The notes below the pieces were generated by a model that searched no databases, had not been told where the DNA came from, and was given only the letters and a program-made list of their open reading frames with translations. Below are positions 26,420 to 33,224 of a stretch of 40,776 nucleotides of DNA, one piece after another. The stretch spans positions 1 to 40,776 of the forward strand of contig JAXDBW010000009.1 in assembly GCA_034678405.1 (NCBI GenBank), in the 5' to 3' direction. Numbering within the stretch: the first letter of the stretch is position 1; the number at the start of each line of letters is the position of its first letter. Position numbers and translations under genes: made by a program. The DNA is from JAXDBW01 sp034678405. Its GTDB lineage: Bacteria; Patescibacteriota; Patescibacteriia; UBA10025; JAHIVO01.

Positions 26420-26824
26420 TTAGACTCTTCGTACCTTAGGAGGACGGACACCATTATGCGGAATTGGTGTAACATCCTTAATTGATTGAATCGCAATATT
26501 ATTGGCCGTCAGCGTCCGAATCGCTGACTCACGACCAGAACCGACGCCTTTGACAAACACATCCACGCTTTTCAGACCGTAGACTTTTGCTTTGTCCACG
26601 ACATCCTTGACGATAATGCTTGCGGCGTACGGGGTTGATTTTTTAGGGCCTTTAAAACCCTTATGCCCTGCCGAAGACCACGAGATGACGTTTCCCTTAT
26701 CATCGGTGATCGATATGATTGTGTTATTGTAAGTTGCTTGAATATAGGCATGGCCATGCGCCACAAATTTTTTCTTCTTTGCTTTACGCGACTTGGGCGT
26801 TGGTTTTTTTGCTTGTTCAGCCAT
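26420..26824 (-). CDS. rpsK: Ribosomal protein S11
   Basis: S11 sits on the 30S platform near the E site. The 134-residue protein has the family motifs 'HGHAYIQATYNNTIISITD', 'GFKGPKKSTPYAA' and the C-terminal 'TPIPHNGVRPPKVRRV'. It begins 9 bases after rpsM. Its lysine-rich first 20 residues are typical of the family. No Shine-Dalgarno precedes the ATG. Confidence 0.97.
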   Translation of the reverse strand: MAEQAKKPTPKSRKAKKKKFVAHGHAYIQATYNNTIISITDDKGNVISWSSAGHKGFKGPKKSTPYAASIIVKDVVDKAKVYGLKSVDVFVKGVGSGRESAIRTLTANNIAIQSIKDVTPIPHNGVRPPKVRRV

Positions 26825-26833
26825 AATACAATG

Positions 26834-27229
26834 TTAGGTTTTTTCAGCTGCTTTAGCTCGACCCGAACCCATTGTCCGTCGGACATTGCCGCGGACAGTG
26901 CGGTTATTCGTTTTGGTACGTTGACCCCGGACCGGGAGACCCTTGCTGTGGCGAGAGCCACGGTAGGTTCCAATTTCTTTCAATCGCTTGACGTTGAGCA
27001 AAATTTCTCGCTTCAGTTCTCCCTCGACTCGGTGTGTTTTCTCGATAATGTCGCGCAGGCTATTTACTTCCTGGTCGGTAAGCTTTTCAGTACGCGTGTC
27101 AGGATTGATATTCGCCTGTTCGAGAATGGCTCGAGACTTGGCTAAGCCAATCCCAAAAATATAGGTCAGCGAAATTTCAATTCTTTTCTGTTGGGGTAAT
27201 GTTACCCCGGCAATACGGGCTGCGGGCAT
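26834..27229 (-). CDS. rpsM: Ribosomal protein S13
   Basis: S13 is in the 30S head and contacts 5S-bearing bridges and tRNA. The 131-residue protein has 'RIAGVTLPQQKRIEISLTYI', the H2TH region, and the C-terminal 'GLPVRGQRTKTNNRTVRG' with a basic tail, all typical. It starts 9 bases after the rpmJ stop codon, in the standard infA-rpmJ-rpsM order. Confidence 0.97.
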   Translation of the reverse strand: MPAARIAGVTLPQQKRIEISLTYIFGIGLAKSRAILEQANINPDTRTEKLTDQEVNSLRDIIEKTHRVEGELKREILLNVKRLKEIGTYRGSRHSKGLPVRGQRTKTNNRTVRGNVRRTMGSGRAKAAEKT

Positions 27230-27238
27230 AGGAATAGA

Positions 27239-27352
27239 TTATCCTTGGCGTTGCTTATGTTTAGGATTTTCACAAATAACGTACACGCGTTTCTTGCGAC
27301 GGATAACGCGACATTTCGGACACATCTTTTTGACTGATGATCGAACTTTCAT
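27239..27352 (-). CDS. rpmJ: Ribosomal protein L36
   Basis: L36 is a tiny zinc-ribbon protein of the large subunit. Translating the gap between rpsM and infA gives a 37-residue product starting MKVRSSVKKMCPKC and ending KHKQRQG. The zinc ligands are CPKC and CENPKH (three Cys and one His), the standard C-type form. It starts 9 bases after the infA stop. Confidence 0.95.
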   Translation of the reverse strand: MKVRSSVKKMCPKCRVIRRKKRVYVICENPKHKQRQG

Positions 27353-27361
27353 AGGTATTAG

Positions 27362-27598
27362 TTAGGTACGGTACGTTATGCGGCCTTTACTCAGGTCGTA
27401 GGGAGTCATTTCCACTTTCACGGTGTCACCAGGCAGTATCCGGATCTTATTCATGCGCATTTTACCCGAGAGATGAGCGTGGATGATATGACCATTCTCG
27501 AGTTTTACCTTAAACGTAGCGGCTGGCAGCAGTTCCTCGACTACCCCAGACACCTCGAGAAATCCTTTTTTACTTGCTTTGGATTGTTTATCCTCCAT
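27362..27598 (-). CDS. infA: Translation initiation factor IF-1
   Basis: IF-1 blocks the ribosomal A site during initiation. The 78-residue protein is a single OB fold with the family motifs 'FLEVSGVVEELLPAATFKV', 'GHIIHAHLSGKMRMNKIRIL' and 'GDTVKVEMTPYDLSKGRITY'. It has about six extra N-terminal residues (MEDKQSKASKK). Its ATG follows by 7 bases the poly-T end of a terminator-like hairpin, and it is the first gene of the ribosomal operon. There is no Shine-Dalgarno. Confidence 0.97.
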   Translation of the reverse strand: MEDKQSKASKKGFLEVSGVVEELLPAATFKVKLENGHIIHAHLSGKMRMNKIRILPGDTVKVEMTPYDLSKGRITYRT

Positions 27599-27605
27599 GT
27601 GGTAT

Positions 27606-27639
27606 AAAAAAATTCTTACCGGTTGTAGGCTGGCAAGAA
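27606..27639 (-). terminator. Intrinsic terminator in the infA leader, probable attenuator
   Basis: On the minus strand, TTCTTGCC (27639-27632) can pair with GGTAAGAA (27620-27613), giving an 8-bp stem with one G-T pair and an 11-base loop. Seven T residues follow directly (27612-27606). It lies downstream of the operon's promoter and only 7 bases before infA, so transcripts must read through it. The upstream GGCAGGA (27669-27663) can pair with TCTTGCC of the stem, a possible antiterminator. Confidence 0.62.
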
Positions 27640-27729
27640 CGCGTGCGCTGATTATGCGCTGATCCTGCCGATAGCATCTCGAATGCGTGAATGTCAGTGT
27701 TGTAAGTGCCTGTCTCTAGAATGCTTCGT

Positions 27730-27757
27730 AGTATACCAGGTTATGATTAGCTGTCAA
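27730..27757 (-). promoter_or_regulatory. Consensus promoter of the infA-ribosomal protein-rpoA operon
   Basis: The minus strand reads TTGACA, a 16-base spacer, then TATACT. The predicted start is near 27723, giving a leader of about 125 bases that contains the terminator-like hairpin. An A-run and a GCTAA-TA-TTAGC palindrome lie 40-50 bases upstream of the -35 box. Confidence 0.78.
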
Positions 27758-27796
27758 GCAGTGACGGAGTGTAGCACTGGCAACAAATGATTTTTT

Positions 27797-27808
27797 GCTA
27801 ATATTAGC
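27797..27808. repeat. Palindrome GCTAA-TA-TTAGC next to an A/T-run
   Basis: This perfect 5+5 palindrome with a 2-base centre follows the alaS stop codon and is flanked by six T on the plus strand. The same arrangement, with centre TG, occurs at 1925-1936 after mrdA. On the coding strand the run is A, not T, so neither is a terminator. Operator function is inference. Confidence 0.4.
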
Positions 27809-29623
27809 CTAGGATAGTGTCGCTTTAATTCTCCTGATTGCAGCCGATGATGACTTTTCCGACTGGATCTTAAATGTCCCCAGCTCACCGGTATGCTCGA
27901 CATGGGGCCCACCGCAGAGCTCCTTAGAGAAGTCGCCTATGCTATACACAGTGACCATTTCTCCGTATTTTTCCTTAAAAAAAGCTAGCGCACCCGACTG
28001 CATCGCCTCGTCATAGGGCATTTGCTTCTTGGTTACTGGCAAATCCTTAGCAATTTGCTCGTTAACAAGATCTTCAACTGCTTGTATCTGGTCGTCCGTC
28101 ATTTTGGCTGGATGCTCAAAATCGAAGCGAAGTCGCTCGGGATTAATGTCTGAGCCCTGCTGCCGGACGTGCTCACCAAGAACCTGACGGAGTGCTTGAT
28201 GAAGTAAATGAGTCGCTGTATGAAGACGAGTCATTTTCTGGCGATCTTCCTCACTTAATTCAGAACTGTTCAAGCCATGACCACCGAATTTACTCTGACT
28301 TGCCGCCCGCGATTGCTCTTGATGTTTGGCGACAAGTTTCTGAAATTCTTCATCGTCAAACGCATACCCCTTTCGCTTAAGACGGTCGGACGACAAACCA
28401 TACGTCGAATACAACACGAAAGCATCGTGAGCGCTGATAGATCGCGTGGAGGGCGTGCCGTGTGACTCCATTTCTTTTCCGAAGCCCTGGTGAGATATTT
28501 TCTTGACGACTTCATCGACATCGAGCTCGAGTACCTTTTGATATGAGGCCAGCTCTGTTTCCATGTGCTGCACGATTTCTCCTCTTTTCTGCTGAATTAT
28601 CGGATAGTGAGAGCCATATACGTCAATCACCGCGTCAACCAGTTTCCCAATATCATAGTGAGGCTGCAAATATTGGTCCAGCGCGCGTCGGAAGATCCGC
28701 CGGAGAATATATCCCTGCTCTTTATTGCTAAATACAATCCCATCAGCGAGCAGAAACACGGCACCTTTGATATGGTCCGCGACGATGCGGCTTCGCCAGA
28801 TGTCTTCAGCAGGTGTCGTAGAACCGAAATGTTCATCGCTAGTCACCACTGAAATGATTGATGCATTTACATCGATATCACCCAGAGCGCGCTTCTTTTG
28901 GAGAATCATAGCGAGTCGCTCGAGACCCATACCCGTATCGATATTTTTGGTCTCCAGCTGTTTGAGCTTTCCGCTGGTACTCATGTGATACTCAGTAAAT
29001 ACCAAGTTCCATATTTCAATAAACCGGTCACTGCCACTGTTCGGAACATCATCTGGTGTCGAGGCATCAGGACCGCCGATATCATAGTGAATTTCACTAC
29101 TCGGTCCACAGGGACCCGAGTCGCCCGTCGGCCCCCACCAGTTATCAGCCCGACCACTGGCAATAATCCGCTGCGCCGGGAGGTATTGCTCCCAGAGTTT
29201 TGCCGTTTCTGTATCAGCTGCAATCCCACCATCGCCGGAAAAATACGTGACCCACAAACGATTTGCGTCGAGTTTTAGCCTTTTCGTTAAAAAATTCCAT
29301 GCCAGAGTAATCGCCTCTTCTTTGAAGTAATCATTAAGCGAAAAATTGCCCAGCATTTCGAAAAAAGTACTGTGGGTTGAATCCCCCACTGAGTCAATAT
29401 CGGACGTACGGAAACACCGCTGAACGGACGCGAGTCGACGAGCATGAAAGTCCGTCTCGGGATCTTTCTCCCCCATGAAATACGGCTTCAGCTGCTGCAT
29501 CCCGGCTGTGGTGAGGAGTACTGAGGGATCGTCCTGCGGCCACAGTGACGACGACTCTATGATAGTGTGTTTGTGTTTTTCGAAAAAAGTGAGAAACTTT
29601 TTTCTAATCTGTTCAGTTTTCAT
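27809..29623 (-). CDS. alaS: Alanyl-tRNA synthetase lacking the C-Ala domain
   Basis: This enzyme charges and proofreads tRNA-Ala. The 604-residue protein contains the class II catalytic domain, with motif 2 region 'QRCFRTSDIDSVG' and 'TFFEMLGNFSLNDYFK', the tRNA-recognition domain, and the editing domain. The editing domain's zinc ligands HTATH and CGGPH are intact. It ends immediately after 'AAIRRIKATL', the last motif of the editing domain; the linker and C-Ala domain (about 250 residues in the usual 875) are missing. The stop is a clean TAG and the next frame-open stretch holds no C-Ala remnant, so this is a natural short form. It is near-leaderless (see its promoter). Confidence 0.96.
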   Translation of the reverse strand: MKTEQIRKKFLTFFEKHKHTIIESSSLWPQDDPSVLLTTAGMQQLKPYFMGEKDPETDFHARRLASVQRCFRTSDIDSVGDSTHSTFFEMLGNFSLNDYFKEEAITLAWNFLTKRLKLDANRLWVTYFSGDGGIAADTETAKLWEQYLPAQRIIASGRADNWWGPTGDSGPCGPSSEIHYDIGGPDASTPDDVPNSGSDRFIEIWNLVFTEYHMSTSGKLKQLETKNIDTGMGLERLAMILQKKRALGDIDVNASIISVVTSDEHFGSTTPAEDIWRSRIVADHIKGAVFLLADGIVFSNKEQGYILRRIFRRALDQYLQPHYDIGKLVDAVIDVYGSHYPIIQQKRGEIVQHMETELASYQKVLELDVDEVVKKISHQGFGKEMESHGTPSTRSISAHDAFVLYSTYGLSSDRLKRKGYAFDDEEFQKLVAKHQEQSRAASQSKFGGHGLNSSELSEEDRQKMTRLHTATHLLHQALRQVLGEHVRQQGSDINPERLRFDFEHPAKMTDDQIQAVEDLVNEQIAKDLPVTKKQMPYDEAMQSGALAFFKEKYGEMVTVYSIGDFSKELCGGPHVEHTGELGTFKIQSEKSSSAAIRRIKATLS

Positions 29624-29633
29624 ATCTACAAAA

Positions 29634-29662
29634 AGTATAACTATTTGTGGGTTTTTTGTAAA
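29634..29662 (-). promoter_or_regulatory. Near-leaderless promoter of alaS
   Basis: The minus strand reads TTTACA, a 17-base spacer, then TATACT, ending 10 bases before the alaS ATG. The predicted transcript starts about 4 bases ahead of the start codon, so there is no room for a ribosome binding site. Confidence 0.7.
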
Positions 29663-29671
29663 TTCGGGTAC

Positions 29672-30757
29672 TTACTCATATGAGGTGATCGCTCCACCAC
29701 CGAGCATCCGGGTACCGCGGTACAATACTACAAACTGTCCGAGGGTAATAGCCCGCTGTCGCTGAGTAAATGTCAACTGATAGTGATTGATTCCCCCTCG
29801 CACTGCACATGTCTGGAGCGGCTGTCGATATCGAATTCGTGCCTTCGCTCGAAAACTTCCTTTTGGTGAATCCCCGATCCAGTGCATATGTCGTACTTGT
29901 AGCTGCTGATGATACAGCGCGGGATGCCTGTGACCGCGGGCAACGACCACTGTCTTCGTGCGCTTATTTTTTTTTACTACATAATACGGCACGCCGCCAC
30001 CAATGTGGAGACCATGCCGCTGCCCAATAGTGTAGTACGCCACACCATCATGCCGTCCGATAACGTTGCCCTTCGTATCGATTATCCGGCCTGGTGCTGG
30101 TGGGATAAACTCGCGGATAAAATCGCTGAACTTCACCTTGCCAATAAAACAGATACCCTGACTGTCTTTTTTTTCTGAGACATGGAGGCCTGCTTTCTTC
30201 GCTATACGCCGCACTTCTGGCTTCGTCAGTCGCCCGAGAGGAAATAGAGCGCGCCGTAGCTGTGCCTGGGTCAATAACGCCAGGAAGTATGACTGGTCCT
30301 TGTTTTTGTCAGTCGCCTTATGCAATTCAAACTGGGTTCGATTCCCAATTTTTTTCTCTACTCGTCGGACGTAATGACCAGTCGCTATATAGTCAGCCCC
30401 ATGGGCGAGAGCATATTCGAGAAACACTTTAAATTTTATTTCCCGGTTACACAATACATCAGGATTTGGAGTAATGCCCTGGCGATACCCTTTGATGAGG
30501 TAGTCAACTACCCGGTCACGATATTCATCCTCAAACGTCGCGATGCGAAACGGAATACCAAGGGTTTGACACACGCGACGCGCATCTGCTGCTTCTCGCT
30601 CCCAGGGACACTCATCGGCGAGCGGATCTGACCAGTTTTTCATAAATACACCCGTTACGGCATACCCTTGCTGCTCCAGCAAATACGCCGCGACAGCTGA
30701 GTCAACCCCGCCAGACAACCCCACAAATACCTTTAGTTTTGCGACGTTTGTATTCAT
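29672..30757 (-). CDS. mnmA: tRNA 2-thiouridylase MnmA
   Basis: MnmA adds sulfur to U34 of tRNA-Lys, Glu and Gln. I chose the ATG at 30757 (MNTNVAKLKVFVG), giving 361 residues, as it sits 11 bases after a good -10 box; a TTG at 30814 would add unrelated residues. The PP-loop 'GLSGGVDSAVAAYLL' binds ATP. The two catalytic cysteines are present: C103 in 'NPDVLCNREIKFK' and C203 in 'SQGICFIGKVKF'. 'GHYVRR' and the C-terminal beta-barrel 'YYTIGQRHGL' region complete the family pattern. The sulfur donor genes are not in the window. Confidence 0.96.
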   Translation of the reverse strand: MNTNVAKLKVFVGLSGGVDSAVAAYLLEQQGYAVTGVFMKNWSDPLADECPWEREAADARRVCQTLGIPFRIATFEDEYRDRVVDYLIKGYRQGITPNPDVLCNREIKFKVFLEYALAHGADYIATGHYVRRVEKKIGNRTQFELHKATDKNKDQSYFLALLTQAQLRRALFPLGRLTKPEVRRIAKKAGLHVSEKKDSQGICFIGKVKFSDFIREFIPPAPGRIIDTKGNVIGRHDGVAYYTIGQRHGLHIGGGVPYYVVKKNKRTKTVVVARGHRHPALYHQQLQVRHMHWIGDSPKGSFRAKARIRYRQPLQTCAVRGGINHYQLTFTQRQRAITLGQFVVLYRGTRMLGGGAITSYE

Positions 30758-30768
30758 AAACTGGCATG

Positions 30769-30796
30769 AGTATACCAAAAAACACCCAAGTCGCAA
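30769..30796 (-). promoter_or_regulatory. Near-leaderless promoter of mnmA
   Basis: The minus strand reads TTGCGA, a 16-base spacer, then TATACT, ending 11 bases before the mnmA ATG. The predicted leader is about 5 bases. It lies just after the stop of the OLD-type gene. Confidence 0.66.
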
Positions 30797-30814
30797 GGGA
30801 TGGAGCTGGGCCAA

Positions 30815-32119
30815 TTATAGTGCATCAACTACCTCTTTGAGGTTGCGCATTTTTGGAGAATTGTATTCCGAGCGGGTAATGCGGTTGGCTGCGTATAGAG
30901 CATTAGCTGGCTTGTGTTTCCGACGTCGCTGGTATTTACGAGGATAATTACGCTCGATGCTTCCATTAGGCAAAACAAATATATGGTGCTGCTTGAGTAA
31001 TTTGATCAAGCTTATTTCCGTACGAGTATATCCATCGCGAATGTGTTGCTGGAGTAATTCGAGTCCAGTGTCATACAGAGCATCATGATCGAGCAATACT
31101 ATATAACTAATTTTAAATATCTGGAGTAATTCAACATATACATCCATATTACTCTTTCCAAATGTCTGAATTACCTTGATCTCCTTCGTGCCATTGTAAA
31201 ATCTGTCGATAAGTCCGCGCATTAAAATATGATCTGACGAACCCTCCACGAGGAGAACTTCATCGGCAAAAAACATCTCGAGATTTTCAGCATTGAGCTC
31301 CTGCTTCAATCGATTGTAGTCAAGACGATGCCCCCCTAACCGTGGTGAGTCAACATGCGTCGACACCGCGTCGCGTGACACGCGAAACACCCGATGGAGG
31401 TTCGTCGGCTTGATAAACAGTGGCGAGTGAGTGGTCATAAATATCTGCGTATCTTCATTCTCCTGCTCAATCACACTAAACAAACGTTTCGCCAAAGCAG
31501 GATGGAGATGAATCTCGGGCTCTTCAAGTAAGACTACCGAGTAGACTGGATGAAAAATATACAACAGGATGACAAATATCTGCTGGAACCCAGCACCGAG
31601 ACGGTCGTAGGTACGATCCTCCCCGCCCTCATGAATGACCGATTTCTTAAAGAAATCCCTGGTGACAATAATTTTTGGGAAATGGATCTGTAGTGATTCT
31701 AGGAACAGTTCACAACGATGCGGATACTGTTTACGGAATGACTCAAATACATCCTTGATCACCTTTGATTCCTGGGGATAAAGGGCTGATATTCGGATAA
31801 TATGTTTGGCAAGCACCTTTTTACCCTTTGCCGGATCATAGGGCTTACCATTGAGTTTAAACTTCTTGACATTTTTTGTTTGCTCCACCGTCAGGGTCCT
31901 GGTACTCGATCCGAATAAATCAAACGTCACTGACAACCGGGTATCGGGATATCGGAGTCGGCCGGGATTGACTTGGTAGAGCTGACTAATCGCATCCAGT
32001 ATGTTCGTCTTTCCGGCGTTATTTGGGCCGATAAACATATGCAACGTACCCGGCTCTTTCAAATGAAAGGTCTGGGCAATACTTTTATATTTCGTAATCG
32101 TGAGGTCAGTAATGCGCAT
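30815..32119 (-). CDS. OLD-family ATPase with C-terminal TOPRIM nuclease domain
   Basis: The 434-residue protein has an ABC-type ATPase head: Walker A 'GPNNAGKTN' (31-39), a signature-like 'RLGAGFQQ', Walker B 'VVLLEEPEIHLHP' (about 195-206) and an H-loop 'TTHSP' (H231). A TOPRIM fold follows, with the glutamate in 'LLVEGSSD' (E292, D296) and the acidic pair in 'VLLDHDALYD' (D344, D346). This is the architecture of OLD nucleases (P2 Old, GajA of Gabija, retron-associated and stand-alone forms), which cut or nick DNA and often act in phage defence or repair. It starts 3 bases after a phosphatase gene. No UvrD-like partner is present, so it is not a standard Gabija pair. The basic C-terminal tail (about 400-434) is unexplained. 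Confidence 0.85.
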   Translation of the reverse strand: MRITDLTITKYKSIAQTFHLKEPGTLHMFIGPNNAGKTNILDAISQLYQVNPGRLRYPDTRLSVTFDLFGSSTRTLTVEQTKNVKKFKLNGKPYDPAKGKKVLAKHIIRISALYPQESKVIKDVFESFRKQYPHRCELFLESLQIHFPKIIVTRDFFKKSVIHEGGEDRTYDRLGAGFQQIFVILLYIFHPVYSVVLLEEPEIHLHPALAKRLFSVIEQENEDTQIFMTTHSPLFIKPTNLHRVFRVSRDAVSTHVDSPRLGGHRLDYNRLKQELNAENLEMFFADEVLLVEGSSDHILMRGLIDRFYNGTKEIKVIQTFGKSNMDVYVELLQIFKISYIVLLDHDALYDTGLELLQQHIRDGYTRTEISLIKLLKQHHIFVLPNGSIERNYPRKYQRRRKHKPANALYAANRITRSEYNSPKMRNLKEVVDAL

Positions 32120-32122
32120 AGT

Positions 32123-32605
32123 TTATGGGAGGCGACGACTTTTTTGTACTAAACGATAAAACTTCTCGAGTGCTTGGCGCTGTGTAGTATTCGGATTGAC
32201 CGAGGGTCGCTTAGTCTTAATTTTTTTGATCGCTTCAGTGGGGTTCATTTCGTGAGCAAGGATGTAATACGCAGCAACGAGAGTTGGCGCTCGCCCATTT
32301 CCCGCGTTACAGTGGACATAGCAGCGCATTTTATGATTCACCATATCCTCAATGAAGTGAGACCCGATAGTCAGCTGTCGCTGGGTGGGTGGGGTGAAAT
32401 CCTTTGTTGGCAACCATAAAAACGACTCTACGCCAGATGGGGTGTCCATTTTCTCCTCTTGGAGGTCAATATCAGCAGCCATGCCAAGTTTCAGGAGTCG
32501 CTCAAAATGAGCCCGGGTTTCAATGCTCGTGCCGATAAGAATGTACCTTTCGATGATATCGTAATTAAACGAACCGATCCGTGTATTCGGTGGGAGTACT
32601 CTCAT
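32123..32605 (-). CDS. Dual-specificity (tyrosine-type) protein phosphatase
   Basis: The 160-residue protein is a compact cysteine-based phosphatase. The P-loop 'VHCNAGNGRAPT' gives the CX5R signature (C99, R105). Its usual Ser or Thr after the arginine, which speeds breakdown of the phospho-enzyme, is an alanine here. A plausible general acid is D69 in 'WLPTKDFTPPT', about 30 residues ahead of the cysteine. The ending 'KRPSVNPNTTQRQALEKF' is typical of the family. It is a single-domain cytoplasmic protein without a signal peptide. Its neighbours are a LiaF-like membrane protein (5 bases upstream) and an OLD-type ATPase (3 bases downstream). The substrate is unknown; phosphoprotein, phosphoinositide-like or nucleotide substrates are all possible. 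Confidence 0.85.
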   Translation of the reverse strand: MRVLPPNTRIGSFNYDIIERYILIGTSIETRAHFERLLKLGMAADIDLQEEKMDTPSGVESFLWLPTKDFTPPTQRQLTIGSHFIEDMVNHKMRCYVHCNAGNGRAPTLVAAYYILAHEMNPTEAIKKIKTKRPSVNPNTTQRQALEKFYRLVQKSRRLP

Positions 32606-32610
32606 GAGGT

Positions 32611-33168
32611 CTATTCCTGATCCGGTTTATGGGTAGCCTCAGCATCGGATGCGGGTGAGGCGTTGTCAGCTGTCTCACGCGGTGCCGCTTTCTTCCGCGC
32701 TGTATTGCGCTGCAAGAGGAGGAGCACCCCAATGACAATTAGAATCGCTGGCCACCAGTCATACGTAGATATTGTGCTGAGTAAGGTAATCAGTGACACG
32801 ATCGTCAAAACCCAACCAGCAATTTTCAATCCTTTCGGTTTGGCCTTTGACAGATAGTGAGCAGCGAAAAAAGCTAAGGCTACACCAAATGTGAACATGA
32901 ATGACAGCTCCGCGGCGTATGCACCATTAGTCGCTTCGAGGATAAAGAAATAGGCACTGTAGACAATCAATATCGTACCAGGGATGAGGAGTCCGAAATT
33001 ATCTCGTGTATCACGCGACGTATAATACCCGACCCAAAACAGGACGCCAGGAATGAGCAAGAAAAACGGCCAACCGGCTCCAATATTAAGATCAACTCCA
33101 AACTGCTCGAGCAGTAAAACGGCGCCGATGGCTATTATGATGACGGCGAAGATGTTTTTTGATCGCAT
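32611..33168 (-). CDS. LiaF/LiaI-like transmembrane protein
   Basis: The 185-residue protein has about six hydrophobic segments arranged as hairpins. The first ('FAVIIIAIGAVLLLEQFGVD') and the last ('WWPAILIVIGVLLLLQR') fit the repeated 'WPxxLIxxGxxLLL' pattern of the LiaI/LiaF-TM (DUF5668) family, whose characterised members take part in envelope-stress signalling. The C-terminal 30 residues are charged and probably cytoplasmic. It is the first gene of an operon with a phosphatase and an OLD-type ATPase and has its own promoter. The exact function is not known. Confidence 0.7.
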   Translation of the reverse strand: MRSKNIFAVIIIAIGAVLLLEQFGVDLNIGAGWPFFLLIPGVLFWVGYYTSRDTRDNFGLLIPGTILIVYSAYFFILEATNGAYAAELSFMFTFGVALAFFAAHYLSKAKPKGLKIAGWVLTIVSLITLLSTISTYDWWPAILIVIGVLLLLQRNTARKKAAPRETADNASPASDAEATHKPDQE

Positions 33169-33196
33169 ATAAATGGTTAGCTAATACTAGACTACT

Positions 33197-33224
33197 AGTA
33201 TAGCATAGCTGGAACTGATTTCAA
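33197..33224 (-). promoter_or_regulatory. Promoter of the LiaF-like/phosphatase/OLD operon
   Basis: The minus strand reads TTGAAA, a 16-base spacer ending in TGC, then TATACT (extended -10). The predicted start is near 33190, about 22 bases before the ATG at 33168. The -35 box overlaps the stop of the ATPase gene upstream. Confidence 0.7.
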
